DNA of 64,000 bases from NCBI GenBank assembly GCA_049889095.1, contig JBLJFK010000001.1. One strand, written 5' to 3'. This stretch comes from Ewingella sp049889095 (lineage in GTDB: Bacteria > Pseudomonadota > Gammaproteobacteria > Enterobacterales > Enterobacteriaceae). Below the pieces are notes generated by a model. The model did not search any database and was not told the DNA's origin. It saw only the letters and a program-made list of their open reading frames with translations. How positions within the stretch are numbered: the first letter of the stretch is position 1; every line of letters begins with the position of its first letter. This document shows, one piece after another, positions 63,746-64,000 of the stretch. Both the position numbers and the translations under genes were made by a program.

Positions 63746-64000
63746 GCGTCAGGGGTAATCACGGCAATATCCTGATTCTCCAGCACCCGCCCGTCCTGCG
63801 CACGCAGCTCTATTTTGCGCAGTGGCTGGCGGTTTTTTGCGTCCACCAGATGGGTGCAAGGCTCATTATCTTCGAACAAATACTCACTGCCCCACTGTCC
63901 TAACGCCACCAGAATTGGCTGTAGCGCGATGCCTTTTTTGGTCAAGACATACTCCTGATAAGCAGAGCCATCCGACGCCGGTTCTACGCGTAAAATCCCT
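63742..64000 (-). CDS. HxlR-family transcriptional regulator, C-terminal part (cut by window end)
   Basis: The minus-strand frame stays open to the window edge, giving the C-terminal 85 or so residues. GILRVEPASDGSAYQEYVLT followed by KKGIALQPILVALGQWG is the wing and C-terminal helix of HxlR-type regulators, followed by an extension of about 55 residues with KIELRAQDGRVLENQD. The N-terminal HTH lies outside the window. It converges on the hydrolase gene, the two stop codons sharing TTAA, and may regulate the import operon. Confidence 0.85.
   Translation of the reverse strand, partial: GILRVEPASDGSAYQEYVLTKKGIALQPILVALGQWGSEYLFEDNEPCTHLVDAKNRQPLRKIELRAQDGRVLENQDIAVITPDA

Noticed and set aside
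1..64000. CRISPR arrays, rRNA or complete tRNA genes, complete insertion sequences or prophage genes
   Set aside because: No regular repeat-spacer pattern, RNA gene, transposase, integrase or phage structural gene was recognised.

Overview
The window comes from the chromosome of a motile enterobacterium (order Enterobacterales). The evidence is E. coli-like proteins throughout, the gene order flhDC-motAB-cheAW-receptors-cheRBYZ-flhB, a hisLGDCBHAFI operon with a classical attenuator, and the order his-wzz-gnd-O-antigen locus-galU/galF-asmA-dcd-udk-apbC-metG. Moderate GC, a gnd-wzz pair without ugd, and a Tsr-type receptor in the che operon suggest a Yersiniaceae or Hafniaceae relative (Rahnella, Ewingella, Serratia or Hafnia type). 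The genus is inference.

Region 1 (1-13.3 kb, minus strand) is the motility and chemotaxis block: flhD, flhC, motA, motB, cheA, cheW, a Tsr-like receptor behind its own sigma-28 promoter, a Tap-like receptor, cheR, cheB, cheY, cheZ, a terminator, and the first codons of flhB. A 750-bp gap between cheW and tsr is filled with hairpin repeats. Upstream of flhDC lie 1.3 kb of AT-rich DNA without genes but with a near-perfect CRP site.

Region 2 (14.6-23.2 kb) holds yeeZ and the complete histidine operon, with a His-rich leader peptide, attenuator and closing terminator.

Region 3 (23.2-45 kb) is the O-antigen locus. wzz and gnd lie on the his side. The main operon (43.4 to 30.6 kb, minus strand) sits behind a JUMPStart/ops element. 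It encodes a 4-keto reductase, a WbpL-type initiating transferase, a NeuD/PglD-type acetyltransferase, a WbpM-type dehydratase, rmlB, rmlA, rmlC, an unusual SDR in place of rmlD, Wzx, a GT2, Wzy, a CysE-type acetyltransferase and a second glycosyltransferase. A separate plus-strand, AT-rich set (membrane acyltransferase, secreted SGNH esterase, secreted family 1 glycosidase) converges on it and may tailor the same polysaccharide. A GalU-type pyrophosphorylase closes the locus.

Region 4 (45.5-53 kb) is housekeeping: asmA, dcd, udk, a PAP2-like membrane protein, apbC and metG. Region 5 (53-64 kb) has a second copy of the hairpin repeats, a yjiS/yjiR-like divergent pair, a LysR regulator, a small membrane protein, and an import cluster (Tat-exported solute-binding protein, two permeases, fused ABC ATPase) with a CocE/NonD hydrolase and a convergent HxlR-type regulator cut by the window end.

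The best candidates for something undescribed are the dispersed hairpin repeat, whose copies differ by compensated base-pair changes, and the secreted glycosidase/esterase/acyltransferase set in the O-antigen locus.
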